Shown piece by piece: positions 1 to 8,544 of a DNA stretch of 64,000 bases; position 1 is the first letter of the stretch; every line of letters begins with the position of its first letter. A program made the translations under genes and the position numbers. Below the pieces are notes generated by a model, which saw only the letters and a program-made list of their open reading frames with translations, was not told where the DNA came from and did no database searches. This DNA comes from Clostridiales bacterium. Lineage in GTDB: Bacteria; Bacillota; Clostridia; Lachnospirales; Lachnospiraceae. The stretch covers positions 28,562-92,561 of the forward strand of contig JAJQAA010000065.1 in the NCBI GenBank assembly GCA_021204045.1. The letters are read 5' to 3'.

Positions 1-634
1 AAGGCACACGAAAGTACTCCCGCAAACGATGGTCATAGCCGCAGACCAGATGTTCCCCTGTCTCTGTTTCCACCGCGCTGGTGATCACCACCGAGCGTCC
101 CGAAATGTCACGCAGTCCATCCACCAGCGCGCGAAGCTCCTCACGAGTGCCGCTCTCCGCGCCGGGACAAAGCCCGGTCAGAAAACCAGCCTCCGTGATA
201 TTCGGCGTCATCACATCCGCGCAGGCGGCAAGCCGGCGCATGAGGACAACGCGCTCACTGCCAATACCATGATACAGGCGACCGCCGTCAGCCATAATCG
301 GATCAACGATAACCAGACGTTTCTTTCGATCTGCAAGTCTGTTAAGAAAACCGGCAATCAAATCCGCCTGTTTTTCATTAAGCACATAACCAGTACAAAT
401 ACAGTCATAATCAAAGCCAAGTTCTTCCCAGACCCGCAGCGAATCCCTCATATAATCCGTCATATCCTCGATCCGGTATTTTCCGAAATCCAGGGTATTG
501 GAGATCACCGCGGTCGGAAGCAGAAACGGATAATGCCCCAGCTTCGAGAGAATCGGCGTCATCGCCGCCAGCGCCGCCTTCCCATATCCCGGCAGATCAT
601 TGATCAGCAAAACGCGCTTCGCATTCTTTTCCAT
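1..634 (-). CDS. pdxY: Pyridoxal/pyridoxamine kinase, C-terminus beyond window
   Basis: This is a PfkB/ribokinase-superfamily kinase that phosphorylates B6 vitamers. The 211 visible residues start MEKNAKRVLLINDLPGYGKA and include DPIMADGGRLY (substrate and Mg/ATP region) and TPNITEAGFLTG, both typical of PdxK/PdxY. The ATG at 634 follows a GGGAGGAAG ribosome site. The frame stays open to base 1, so the C-terminal GxGD catalytic motif is off the window. It begins 5 nt after the nagA stop, which suggests co-transcription with nagA and nrdG. HMP kinase (ThiD) is a less likely alternative, because the opening DLPGYGKAAL matches pyridoxal kinases better. Confidence 0.85.
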   Translation of the reverse strand, partial: MEKNAKRVLLINDLPGYGKAALAAMTPILSKLGHYPFLLPTAVISNTLDFGKYRIEDMTDYMRDSLRVWEELGFDYDCICTGYVLNEKQADLIAGFLNRLADRKKRLVIVDPIMADGGRLYHGIGSERVVLMRRLAACADVMTPNITEAGFLTGLCPGAESGTREELRALVDGLRDISGRSVVITSAVETETGEHLVCGYDHRLREYFRVP

Positions 635-639
635 GATGG

Positions 640-1857
640 TTATCTTCCTCCCACCAGTGTCCGCACGACATTCCCGGACGGATCCAGCAGCACCAGATCG
701 GCGTCCTTGCCCACCTCGATCGAGCCAATATGGTCGAAAAGCCCCAGAAGCCTGGCCGGGTTTTCCGTCAGTATCGGAATGATCTCTTCCATCGGACGAC
801 CGGTGAACGTCAGAAGATTGCGGAAACCCTGTCCGGCCGTCAGCGTGCTGCCCGCGCGGCTTCCGCCGTCAGCCAGGCGCGCATCGCCGTCCTTTACGAC
901 CACATCATTCACACCAAGCTTGTAATTGCCATCCGGCAGCCCCGCGGCCATGATCGAATCCGTAACCGCCACCACGCGATCCAATCCCTTCGTCTTGATA
1001 ATCAGACGCACCGTGCCCGGATGCAGATGACGCCCATCGCAGATCATCTCGCAGTAAACCTCGTCATCCTCCAGCACCGCGCCCCAGATCGCCGGCTCAT
1101 GCTGATGCAGCAGCCGCATCGCGTTGCTGGTGTGCGTCGCGGCGGCCGCGCCCGCCGCAATCGCGCGGCACGCCGTCTCATAATCCGCGCCGGAATGGCC
1201 GATCGCCACCGTGATGCCCAGCTTTCGGATCTCCGGGATGAAATCGATCACGCCCGGAATCTCCGGTGATACCGTAATATAGCGGATATCTCCTCCCGCC
1301 GCCTCCTGATATTCTTTCAGCAATGCCAGATCCGGCTTCCGCAGCAGATATTCTGGCATCGCTCCCTTGTACTCCGGGCTCAGAAACGGCCCTTCCAGAT
1401 GAATCCCGATCAGCTTCGCGCCGCGATGCTCCAGCTTTTTCCAGCGCTCATACTCCCCGATGCACCAGAGCGTCTGTTCACGCGTGTCCGTCAAAATAGA
1501 CGCCTGCCAGCCTACAGCGCCCTGACTGGCCTGAAAACGGGAAAGCTTCTCGTAATCTTCCGCTGTCGCCGCATTGACGTCAACCCCGGCGCAGCCGTGG
1601 GTGTGAATGTCCAAAAATCCCGGCGATACGATCAGACCCGTCGCATCGATCACCTGCGCACCGGATACTTCCATCCCGTTGATATGCTCTCCATGCTGTC
1701 CGGGATGTCCGGTCAAACCGCCCGTTTTCGGGTGCTCCGCCGCGGCTGCCTCTTCAAACTGTTTGATCGCGGCAATGCGCCCCTCTGCAATCTCCAGATC
1801 CGCTCTGACCAGAGCATGCCGGTAATAGACCTTTCCATTTTTGATAATTGTTTTCAT
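640..1857 (-). CDS. nagA: N-acetylglucosamine-6-phosphate deacetylase
   Basis: This amidohydrolase converts GlcNAc-6-P to GlcN-6-P plus acetate in amino-sugar catabolism and cell-wall recycling. Visible features are the HTH metal motif (residues 85-87, within DIHTHGCAGVD), HLEGPFLSPEYKGA, IGHSGADYE, ATHTSNAM and the catalytic Asp in VAVTDSIMAAGLPDG. The start at 1857 (MKTIIKNGKVYY) is chosen because AAGGAG lies 9 nt upstream; a longer in-frame start at 1914 would run into nrdG. Residues about 36-63 are a His/Gly/Glu-rich stretch that looks like an insertion near the N-terminal beta sandwich. No nagB is adjacent. Length (405 aa) is close to the family norm. Confidence 0.95.
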   Translation of the reverse strand: MKTIIKNGKVYYRHALVRADLEIAEGRIAAIKQFEEAAAAEHPKTGGLTGHPGQHGEHINGMEVSGAQVIDATGLIVSPGFLDIHTHGCAGVDVNAATAEDYEKLSRFQASQGAVGWQASILTDTREQTLWCIGEYERWKKLEHRGAKLIGIHLEGPFLSPEYKGAMPEYLLRKPDLALLKEYQEAAGGDIRYITVSPEIPGVIDFIPEIRKLGITVAIGHSGADYETACRAIAAGAAAATHTSNAMRLLHQHEPAIWGAVLEDDEVYCEMICDGRHLHPGTVRLIIKTKGLDRVVAVTDSIMAAGLPDGNYKLGVNDVVVKDGDARLADGGSRAGSTLTAGQGFRNLLTFTGRPMEEIIPILTENPARLLGLFDHIGSIEVGKDADLVLLDPSGNVVRTLVGGR

Positions 1858-1892
1858 TCCATGATTCTCCTTATCGACCTTGACGACCGTTA

Positions 1893-2420
1893 TCAACGAT
1901 ATTCCTCGCACCACACTGCGCTGCCCGCCGCCAGCGACGCCTTCACATCCAGCACGCGCTGGTTTTCCGATCCGCGGAATTTCAGCATCAGATTGCGCTT
2001 CTCCGCCATGAATTCGCCGTCCACCAGCACGTCGAACATCGGCACCAGCTCGCGCGACGTTTCCGACTCCGCCATCATCCGCTCCACGATATCCCGGTCA
2101 AACAGATAACCGGAAAAGCACCAGATTGTTTTTTTCGGAAAGCGCTCGCGCACGCGGCGGATAAAGGGAAGCAGCGCCTCCTGGTTCTGCGGCTCCATCG
2201 GCTCTCCGCCCAGCAACGTCAGGCCGGAAATGTACGCGGGCTCCAGCATCTTCAGGAGTTCCTCCTGTGTCTGCTCCGTAAACGGTTTCCCGTAATCAAA
2301 ATCCCAGGCTTCGGCGTTAAAACAGTCCTTGCAATGATGCGTACAGCCGCTGACGAACAGCGACACGCGCACGCCGGGTCCGTTGGCTACGTCAAACTGC
2401 TTAATCTCCGCGTAATTCAT
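1893..2420 (-). CDS. nrdG: Anaerobic ribonucleotide reductase activating protein
   Basis: This radical SAM activase installs the glycyl radical on the class III ribonucleotide reductase NrdD. The 4Fe-4S ligands are C26, C30 and C33 (CTHHCKDC), and LTLLGGEPM is the SAM-binding GGE motif. Its 175 aa is normal for NrdG, and NGPGVRVSLFVSGC is the usual lead-in. nrdD is not in the window. nagA follows after 35 nt. It is the only radical SAM protein in the window, which matters for the glycyl radical enzyme at 60557-62971. Confidence 0.95.
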   Translation of the reverse strand: MNYAEIKQFDVANGPGVRVSLFVSGCTHHCKDCFNAEAWDFDYGKPFTEQTQEELLKMLEPAYISGLTLLGGEPMEPQNQEALLPFIRRVRERFPKKTIWCFSGYLFDRDIVERMMAESETSRELVPMFDVLVDGEFMAEKRNLMLKFRGSENQRVLDVKASLAAGSAVWCEEYR

Positions 2421-2477
2421 AGCTTCCTTCCTTTTTTCATAGATATACTACTGTAACAATAAATTTTTTTCGCTCCC

Positions 2478-2506
2478 TGTACAATTCTCTTTTTCTGCGT
2501 TATACT
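2478..2506 (+). promoter_or_regulatory. Putative sigma-A promoter for ACT-domain gene
   Basis: TGTACA at 2478-2483 and TATACT at 2501-2506 are separated by 17 bp, 67 bp upstream of the ATG at 2573. The -10 is good and the -35 matches 4 of 6. Inferred by eye. Confidence 0.45.
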
Positions 2507-2572
2507 GATCTTGCGGCGGCCGCCAAAGACAGCGCACGCCCTCATTCATCAGAATAAATAAGGAGAAATACC

Positions 2573-2977
2573 ATGCTAAAGCAACTATCCGTATTTACCG
2601 AAAATTCTAAAGGCACCTTCCAGAGCATTACCGGCCTTCTTGAGGACGCCGGGATCAATATCTGGGGTTCCACAACTAACGGCAGCGCCGAGTTCGGCAT
2701 TATCCGACTGATCGTGTCCGACCCGGAAGCGGCCCGGCAGCTTCTGGAGCAGTCCGGCTTTCTCTGCCGTTCCAACAGCATCCTCGGCGTCGAGCTTTTT
2801 GACGAGGTCGGCAGCCTCAATCATCTGCTGGTTTCTCTCGCCGAGAGCAACGTCAACGTTGACTATACCTACCTTTCCTTCAACCGTACCAGCGGTATGC
2901 CGGTCATGGTCATTCACACGGACAGCATCTGGGAAGTGGAGGAATGCCTCAAGGCCAAGGGATATTCCCTGATCTGA
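2573..2977 (+). CDS. Tandem ACT-domain protein
   Basis: A small protein of two ACT domains, residues about 1-66 and 70-134. ACT pairs bind amino acids and act as allosteric sensors. The opening LKQLSVFTENSKGTFQSITGLLEDAGINI is a classic ACT beta-alpha start, and the second repeat begins near GVELFDEVGSLNHLLVSLAESNVNV. No enzyme or DNA-binding domain is attached. Its AAGGAG ribosome site is 9 nt from the ATG. Similar stand-alone ACT proteins are common in Clostridia, often near phenylacetate-CoA ligase or amino-acid genes; here it stands alone between divergent nrdG and a BrkB gene. The ligand is unknown. Confidence 0.85.
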   Translation: MLKQLSVFTENSKGTFQSITGLLEDAGINIWGSTTNGSAEFGIIRLIVSDPEAARQLLEQSGFLCRSNSILGVELFDEVGSLNHLLVSLAESNVNVDYTYLSFNRTSGMPVMVIHTDSIWEVEECLKAKGYSLI

Positions 2978-3063
2978 TGTGACGTTTTCAGCGACTATCC
3001 CAATTCCACCGGACGTTATGATTACCACTGCTCTGACCGGCAGACCCCAGGAGACGACTATTT

Positions 3064-3879
3064 ATGATCGGATTTTTTCTCGACTGCAGACGCATATGGG
3101 AACGTTTCTCCCGGGATGAAATCACCGTCTACGCGGCGCACGCTTCTTTTTTTATCGTGATCGCCGCGGTTCCCTTCATGATGATCCTGCTGACGCTGAT
3201 CCAGTTTATCCCGCAGGTAGGCAAATCGGATCTGCTCGAGCTACTGGTACGCCTGATGCCCGATATGCTGGACTCCCTCATTGTCAGCATCATCGATGAT
3301 CTCTACGTCAAATCGCCCGCTACGATCATATCCATCACCGCCCTGCTGGCCCTCTGGTCAGCTTCCCGCGGCATGATGGGCATCGAGCGCGGCTTAAACC
3401 GCGTCTATGGCACGGACAATCACCGCGGCTATATCCTGCGGCGCCTGATCTGCACCGGCTATACCTTTGTCTTCATGATCGCCTGTCTGATCTCGCTGAT
3501 CCTGATTGTGCTCGGCTCCGGCATTCAGAATATCATTCTTTCGGTACTGCCTGTACTGGGAAATCTCGTTCAGAGTATCATCAGTTTCCGCGCCCTGTTG
3601 TCCATGGCGCTGCTGCTGCTCTGCTTTATCGGCCTGTATTCCGTCCTTCCCTCACGCAGACAGGATCCCTGGCAGCAGGTGCCCGGAGCCTTATTTTCCA
3701 CGGCCGGCTGGATGATATTTTCCTATCTGTTTTCCGTCTATTTTACCCATTTCAGCAATTTTTCCTATATGTACGGCAGCCTGACCGCCATCTTTCTGCT
3801 GATGCTCTGGCTCTACTTCTGCATCTGCATCCTATTCCTGGGTGCTGAAATCAATGTCTTTCTCGAACGGCAGCTTTAA
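3064..3879 (+). CDS. YihY/BrkB family integral membrane protein
   Basis: A 271-aa polytopic membrane protein of the BrkB/YihY family (once misannotated as RNase BN). About six hydrophobic segments are visible, with the family motifs HASFFIVIAAVPFMMILL, LWSASRGMMGIERGLNRVYG and a C-terminal YMYGSLTAIFLLMLWLYFCICILFLGAEIN. Family function is not firmly known; roles in transport have been proposed. The gene follows the ACT gene on the same strand by 86 nt and its last 48 nt overlap the convergent NUDIX gene. Confidence 0.9.
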   Translation: MIGFFLDCRRIWERFSRDEITVYAAHASFFIVIAAVPFMMILLTLIQFIPQVGKSDLLELLVRLMPDMLDSLIVSIIDDLYVKSPATIISITALLALWSASRGMMGIERGLNRVYGTDNHRGYILRRLICTGYTFVFMIACLISLILIVLGSGIQNIILSVLPVLGNLVQSIISFRALLSMALLLLCFIGLYSVLPSRRQDPWQQVPGALFSTAGWMIFSYLFSVYFTHFSNFSYMYGSLTAIFLLMLWLYFCICILFLGAEINVFLERQL

Positions 3880-4344
3880 CCGTCTCCCGTCCAGCACAGC
3901 TTCCAGAAGGCCATCATGGCCGTCGTAGACGAGCTTTAACGAGAAAAATTCTCTCGTCACATTCAGCAGATGCAGGAAAATTTTGTCTCCCTCCCAGATA
4001 TTCAATTCCGTCACGCGGTCCTTATCCACCCATTCCAGATCGCCCTCATCGCAGGCAATCGGCGTCCCCTCAAAACCGTCCGCCGTATACAGCATCATGT
4101 ACTCGGTCACACCGCCGCCGGAAATAAAGGTGACAATGCCGCGGAACTGCCACGAAGTCAGCGTATAGCCGGTCTCCTCCTTCACCTCGCGCAGCAGGCA
4201 TTCTTCCGGGCTCTCGTCCTGCTCAAAGTGGCCGCCAACGCCGATCCACTTGTCCTTGTTAACATCATTTTTCTTTGTCACCCGGTGCAGCATCAAATAT
4301 TTCCCGTCCCGCTCCAGGTGGCAAAGCGTACTCATACCTGTCAT
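3832..4344 (-). CDS. NUDIX hydrolase (MutT/8-oxo-dGTPase-like)
   Basis: The NUDIX box is complete at residues 38-60 (GGHFEQDESPEECLLREVKEET... with REVKEE as the metal-binding core). It is preceded by MLHRVTKKNDVNKDKWIGVG, typical of 8-oxo-dGTP diphosphatase-like proteins of Firmicutes. It hydrolyses a nucleoside diphosphate linked to another moiety; the exact substrate cannot be read. It starts 3 nt after the PIN-protein stop, so the two are probably one transcript. Its 3' end overlaps the convergent membrane-protein gene by 48 nt. Confidence 0.9.
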   Translation of the reverse strand: MTGMSTLCHLERDGKYLMLHRVTKKNDVNKDKWIGVGGHFEQDESPEECLLREVKEETGYTLTSWQFRGIVTFISGGGVTEYMMLYTADGFEGTPIACDEGDLEWVDKDRVTELNIWEGDKIFLHLLNVTREFFSLKLVYDGHDGLLEAVLDGRRLKLPFEKDIDFSTQE

Positions 4345-4347
4345 CGT

Positions 4348-5139
4348 CTATTTCCCCTTCTTGTCTTTGATCAGGGTCTTAATCTTCTTGTACAGCTCTC
4401 CCGCTTTCTCGCTGCCATACTTCTTGACCAGCGCGTTGTTGACACCCTGTTTTGTTTTATATTTGTTAATAAAACGATAAATTGTCTGCTGCTGTTCTTC
4501 CTCTGAAATCAATTCGCTGATGCGCTCCTGGAGCCCCGTGTCCCCCTCAGCCTCAACCGCGGCCGCGGCCTCGTCGCGCGGTTGATCCGCCGGTTTCCCG
4601 GGATTTTCCTGGCACGGTGGGATCTCTGCCTTCGCAGAATTATCCTGACACGGCGGATTCTCTGTCTTCATGGAGTTTTCCTGGCACGACTGGTTCTCCG
4701 ATTTCGGGGGATTGGCCGGTTCCGCCGCTTTCCCCTGCTTCGGCTGGTTTTTCGGTTTCGGCTGATCATTCGGTTTTGGCTGCCTTAGTTTCTCCGCAAT
4801 CGCCCCGATACGCCCGATTTTATGGTTTTCCCAGAAATCGACGATAAAATCAAATCCCGTATCCTTGCTGACAATGTAAAACACATCCGTTTCTTCCTTT
4901 GCCATCAGATATCCCAGATAGGTAGCAAGCTGAAAATCCAGAGCGTTCTTTTTCCCTGTATGGATTTTGCGGTACTCGACCTGTGCCTGGCACTCCCAGA
5001 GCTTCTGGTGCAGCCCAAAACTCATTTTGTCCGCGTTTTCACTATAAAAAATAATAACACGATCTTCTTCCTGCAGGGCTTCCAGGCCGGCCAGGCCGCT
5101 TTCCCCTGTGTTCTCATAGTCTATCAGATAATTTGTCAT
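4348..5139 (-). CDS. PIN-like domain protein with repetitive Pro/Asn/Gln tail
   Basis: Residues 1-115 form a PIN/NYN-like nuclease domain: acidic positions D7 and E9 (LIDYEN), D68 (NALDFQLATYLG) and D93/D97 (SKDTGFD) are spaced as in PIN RNases. Residues about 120-200 are low-complexity with near-repeats such as QPKPKNQPK and three copies of an (C)QENS-K-ENPP-like unit. The C-terminus (residues 215-263) is charged, with RFINKYKTKQGVNNALVKKYG, and may bind nucleic acid. This looks like a chromosomal stand-alone PIN protein and not a VapC toxin, since no antitoxin gene precedes it. The substrate is unknown. Confidence 0.75.
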   Translation of the reverse strand: MTNYLIDYENTGESGLAGLEALQEEDRVIIFYSENADKMSFGLHQKLWECQAQVEYRKIHTGKKNALDFQLATYLGYLMAKEETDVFYIVSKDTGFDFIVDFWENHKIGRIGAIAEKLRQPKPNDQPKPKNQPKQGKAAEPANPPKSENQSCQENSMKTENPPCQDNSAKAEIPPCQENPGKPADQPRDEAAAAVEAEGDTGLQERISELISEEEQQQTIYRFINKYKTKQGVNNALVKKYGSEKAGELYKKIKTLIKDKKGK

Positions 5140-5179
5140 ACTGTAAAAGATATCCTTTCTTCGAATTTCCCGTACTATC

Positions 5180-5247
5180 AGCTTTTCCGCAACGCCAGCT
5201 TTTCCGCAACGTCAACTTTCCCGCAACGTCAACTTTCCCGCAACGTC
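5180..5247. repeat. Four tandem copies of a 17-bp repeat
   Basis: Units at 5180-5196, 5197-5213, 5214-5230 and 5231-5247 follow the pattern A-R-CTTTYCCGCAACGYC and differ at only a few bases. They fill the gap between the S8 protease stop and the PIN gene start, and the last unit touches the protease stop codon. No hairpin-plus-T terminator is visible. Confidence 0.85.
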
Positions 5248-6964
5248 AGCCGGTTTCCGGAAAGCTGTCGCGCAGGCACAGCGCGCCGAATCCCAGCTGC
5301 GGATTCGGCCAGTCGGTATAGCCGGGCAGCTGCCGCGCCCCGCGGCGCAGGCACGCCTTTATTTTCTCACCGTAAAGATACGGGTCGTTCCCCTCGACGA
5401 TTCCCCACTGCATCATAAGCGCCGCGCTTCCGGCTACAACCGGCGTTGCAAACGAGGTGCCGGTCACCACGCTGTATCCGCCTCCCACCGCGGGTGCCGT
5501 CAGTCCCACGCCGGGCGCGGCGATATCCGGCTTGATCTGATCGGTCAGGCGCGTGAAACCACGGCCGGAAAAGGCAGCGTAGGCGTCATGAGCACTGTCA
5601 TAAGCGCCCACCGTGATCACCGCGGGCGCTGCAGAGGGGATCGTCAACGTCGTATCCGGCGTCGCAGCCAGAAAACGGGTTGCCGGATTGATCACCGACG
5701 CTCCGGGTAGCCAGAAATCATACCGTCCCTCGATGACGCGCTCCGCGGAAAGCAAAAACGTCCATATCCCGCTCTCCACATAGGTCCCGGCATCGGGGAT
5801 GAAATCAAAATAAATCTCCTGCGCCTGGCTGTATGGTCCCGGTTTGCCATAATAAACCAGAATCGCGGTATCACCGAAGCGATAACGCTGCACGCCGAGC
5901 CGTTCCGGCAGCAGACCAATCATCTCTCCGGACGGCAGACGCAGACGCAGGGCAAAACGGTCGACATAGGATTTCCAGAGCTGGATGGAAATTCCCGTCT
6001 CATACGGGGCGATGGAAAGCTCCACAGCGTTCTCCGCTCCCGGCGATGGGGACAACATCCCGGAGCAGTGTCCCTGCGATGCGCCTTCGTTGCCGCTGCC
6101 GACCACGATTGTCGTGCGGCCATAACCGGCGGCGCTGTCCAGAAACGTCTCCAGAAGGCTGGTGCCGTCGTGCGAACCATAGTTGTTGCCGAAACTGATA
6201 TTGATCACCAGCGGCATTCCCAGGCGCACTGCCTCCAGCACGGCAAAATTGACGGCCCGCATCAGCTCGGTCGTGCGCGGGAAGCCGTCGGCTCTGGCCA
6301 TGCCCAGGCAGACCACGATCAGACTGCTTTCGTAAGCCACGCCGCGCCAGGTCCCGCCGTTTTCCCGGCCATTTCCGGCGGCGATCCCCGCCACCGCGGT
6401 GCCGTGGCCGCTTGCATCTGTCTGCGGCAGCCGTTCGCGCGCCCGGGCGCGGCTGCCTGCCGCAAGCGCTTCGTTGATCTCATCCACCGTGTACACCTGA
6501 TCCCGCGCCTGATCCCACAAAAGCGCGATCCGCGTCCGGCCGTCCGCGTCGCGGAAATCCTCATGGAAATAATCGATCCCGGAATCCAGCACAGCCACCA
6601 GCACGCCCCGCCCGCTCAGATGCAGTGGATCCTCCTGCACAATATTGATACAGGAAGCCGCACGCGCACGCGACGCCGCAAACCAGAGCCGCTTCGGCTT
6701 CTCGACAAACAGAATCTGCGGAAGCTCACTGACCGCCTCCACCAGCGTTTCCGGCACCGTCAATATCGCGTATCCGCCAAGCAGCTCCTCCACAGAAGCA
6801 CCGAGGCTGCGCGCGGCGTCAAGACTTCCCGCGTAGCGGACAATCAGCTCCCACTCCCGCGTCTGCTCATCGTATCCGGTTTCCAGATCCCAGGAGCGTT
6901 CCCGCTCTTCCCTGGATGTTTGCAGCGCCAGGTTTAAAAGATTCTCTAACTTCTGGTCCGGCAT
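5246..6964 (-). CDS. Subtilisin-like S8 protease, Csp (CspA/B/C) family
   Basis: A 572-aa subtilase with an intact triad: D127 (VAVLDSGIDYFHEDF), H187 (DASGHGTAVAGIAAGNG) and S504 (VTGTSFATPVVAG). An N-terminal prodomain-like region (residues 1-105) precedes the catalytic domain, and a long jelly-roll-like insert sits between the His and Ser blocks, as in the Csp proteases that process the spore cortex lytic enzyme SleC. There is no signal peptide. Family membership is fairly clear; a role in germination is inferred. The ATG follows GGGAG inside the upstream M32 gene, and the two genes overlap by 19 nt, so they are translated together. Confidence 0.85.
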   Translation of the reverse strand: MPDQKLENLLNLALQTSREERERSWDLETGYDEQTREWELIVRYAGSLDAARSLGASVEELLGGYAILTVPETLVEAVSELPQILFVEKPKRLWFAASRARAASCINIVQEDPLHLSGRGVLVAVLDSGIDYFHEDFRDADGRTRIALLWDQARDQVYTVDEINEALAAGSRARARERLPQTDASGHGTAVAGIAAGNGRENGGTWRGVAYESSLIVVCLGMARADGFPRTTELMRAVNFAVLEAVRLGMPLVINISFGNNYGSHDGTSLLETFLDSAAGYGRTTIVVGSGNEGASQGHCSGMLSPSPGAENAVELSIAPYETGISIQLWKSYVDRFALRLRLPSGEMIGLLPERLGVQRYRFGDTAILVYYGKPGPYSQAQEIYFDFIPDAGTYVESGIWTFLLSAERVIEGRYDFWLPGASVINPATRFLAATPDTTLTIPSAAPAVITVGAYDSAHDAYAAFSGRGFTRLTDQIKPDIAAPGVGLTAPAVGGGYSVVTGTSFATPVVAGSAALMMQWGIVEGNDPYLYGEKIKACLRRGARQLPGYTDWPNPQLGFGALCLRDSFPETG

Positions 6965-8451
6965 AGGCTCCCATATTTTTCCTTCAGATATTCCACATAA
7001 TAAGAAGGATTGAAATCCTCGCCCGTCATCTCGCGCAGCAGCTCGCGGCTGGTCTTACGTTTTCCCCAACGGTGAATATGGCTGCGCAGGTATTCCCGGA
7101 TGGGCGACAGATCACCCGCTTCCAGCAAAGCGTCGATATCCAGCTCGCTGCGCATGCCATGCAGCATCTGCGCGCCGAAGGCGCTACCGAGCGCGTAGGA
7201 AGGGAAGTAACCGAAGGATCCCTGCGCCCAGTGAATGTCCTGGAGCACGCCCTCCGCCGCATTTGCCGGGCGCACGCCGAGGTATTCCTCATATTTATCC
7301 GCCCAGAGCTGCGGCAGCCGGGACACCTCCAGATTCTCCTCGATGAGCTGCTTTTCCAGCTCGTAGCGCACCAACACATGCAGGCTGTAGGAAAGCTCAT
7401 CCGCCTCCGTGCGGATCAGGCCGGGCTCTACACGGTTGACGGCGCGCACAAACTCCTCGCGGCTCACGCCGGAAAGCTGCTGTGGGAACAGCTCCTGCAG
7501 CTTCGGGTAGACCGGGACCCAGAACGCCGCGCTGCGCCCGAGGATATTTTCAAAAAAGCGCGACTGGGATTCATGCATGCCCATCGAAGCGCCCTGGCCG
7601 AGCAGCGTCTGCGTCAGCTCGTCGTCGATCCCCTGCTCGTAAATACCGTGCCCGGCCTCGTGGATCACGGAAAACAGCGAACTGTCCACACGGTCGCTGT
7701 AATGCGTCGTCAGGCGGACGTCGCGGTTGTGGAGATTTGTCGTGAACGGATGGGCGCTGACGGCCAGCACACCGCGCTCAAAATCAAAGCCCACATACTC
7801 CGCCATATATTCCACCAGTTCCTGCTGTTTTTCCTCCGGATAATCGCCGCGCAGAAAGCCATTTTCCGGCTGACAGCCGCTACGTGTGACTTCTTTGAAA
7901 AACGGTACCAGCTCGTCGCGCAGCAACCCGAAAAAGCCATCGAGCGCTTCCATATCAAAGCCCTTCTCATACTCATCGAGCATCACGTCATAGAGCTTTT
8001 GTCCCGGCTTTGCACGGTATCCCGCGAAACGCTTCTGAAAATCGATGATTTTCTCCAGTGTCGGCGCGAACTGCTCAAAATCCTGCTCCTGCTTCACCTG
8101 CGCCCAGACGCGGGTCGATTTCGCCACCAGCTCCTGAAACGCCCGGTATTCCTCCGGCGGGATACAGGCGAGCCGCTCGTACTCGTCCGCCGCCTCCCGC
8201 ACGATCGCCGCCGGAATCTCATCCAGCTTCTCCTTCCGGCAGGCGTCCAGCAGCTCCTTCATCCCTTCGCCTGTCATCGCCTCCTGGTAAGCAGTGGAAA
8301 GCGCTCCCTGAACGCGGGCGGTTAGCTCTCCCGCCTGACGCGGAGCCAGCGTCTCATTATCCCACTCAAACAAGGTCAGCGCCGTCTGCGCCGCCATCGC
8401 GCGCTCAAGACGCGCGGAAAGCGCTTCGTACGCACTGTCTGCATTCTGCAT
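6946..8451 (-). CDS. M32 family (Taq) metallocarboxypeptidase
   Basis: A zinc carboxypeptidase with the HEXXH motif HEAGH at about residues 262-266 (VIHEAGHGIYEQG), followed by GMHESQSRFFEN, which carries the downstream Glu ligand, and DELSYSLHVLVRYELE. Length (501 aa) matches the family. It releases C-terminal amino acids from peptides in the cytoplasm. AAGGAGG precedes the ATG at 8451. It overlaps the S8 protease gene, forming a two-gene peptidase transcript. Confidence 0.95.
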   Translation of the reverse strand: MQNADSAYEALSARLERAMAAQTALTLFEWDNETLAPRQAGELTARVQGALSTAYQEAMTGEGMKELLDACRKEKLDEIPAAIVREAADEYERLACIPPEEYRAFQELVAKSTRVWAQVKQEQDFEQFAPTLEKIIDFQKRFAGYRAKPGQKLYDVMLDEYEKGFDMEALDGFFGLLRDELVPFFKEVTRSGCQPENGFLRGDYPEEKQQELVEYMAEYVGFDFERGVLAVSAHPFTTNLHNRDVRLTTHYSDRVDSSLFSVIHEAGHGIYEQGIDDELTQTLLGQGASMGMHESQSRFFENILGRSAAFWVPVYPKLQELFPQQLSGVSREEFVRAVNRVEPGLIRTEADELSYSLHVLVRYELEKQLIEENLEVSRLPQLWADKYEEYLGVRPANAAEGVLQDIHWAQGSFGYFPSYALGSAFGAQMLHGMRSELDIDALLEAGDLSPIREYLRSHIHRWGKRKTSRELLREMTGEDFNPSYYVEYLKEKYGSLCRTRS

Positions 8452-8501
8452 GGCAAAAGCCTCCTTCTTGCATCATCATATGAAGAGTGTTCCCAGAAAA
8501 T

Positions 8502-8531
8502 GAAAAAGACATTCTACCTTTGCAGAATGCC
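8502..8531 (-). terminator. Rho-independent terminator after NUDIX gene
   Basis: On the minus strand GGCATTCT and AGAATGTC form a stem around a loop of about 8 nt, followed by TTTTT (AAAAA at 8502-8506 on plus). It lies 14 nt past the NUDIX stop. Confidence 0.7.
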
Positions 8532-8544
8532 TTCCCGCCGTACT

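Noticed and set aside
2585..3028. Minus-strand frame opposite the ACT gene
   Set aside because: Plus-strand frame has clear ACT motifs and a ribosome site; the antisense frame has none.
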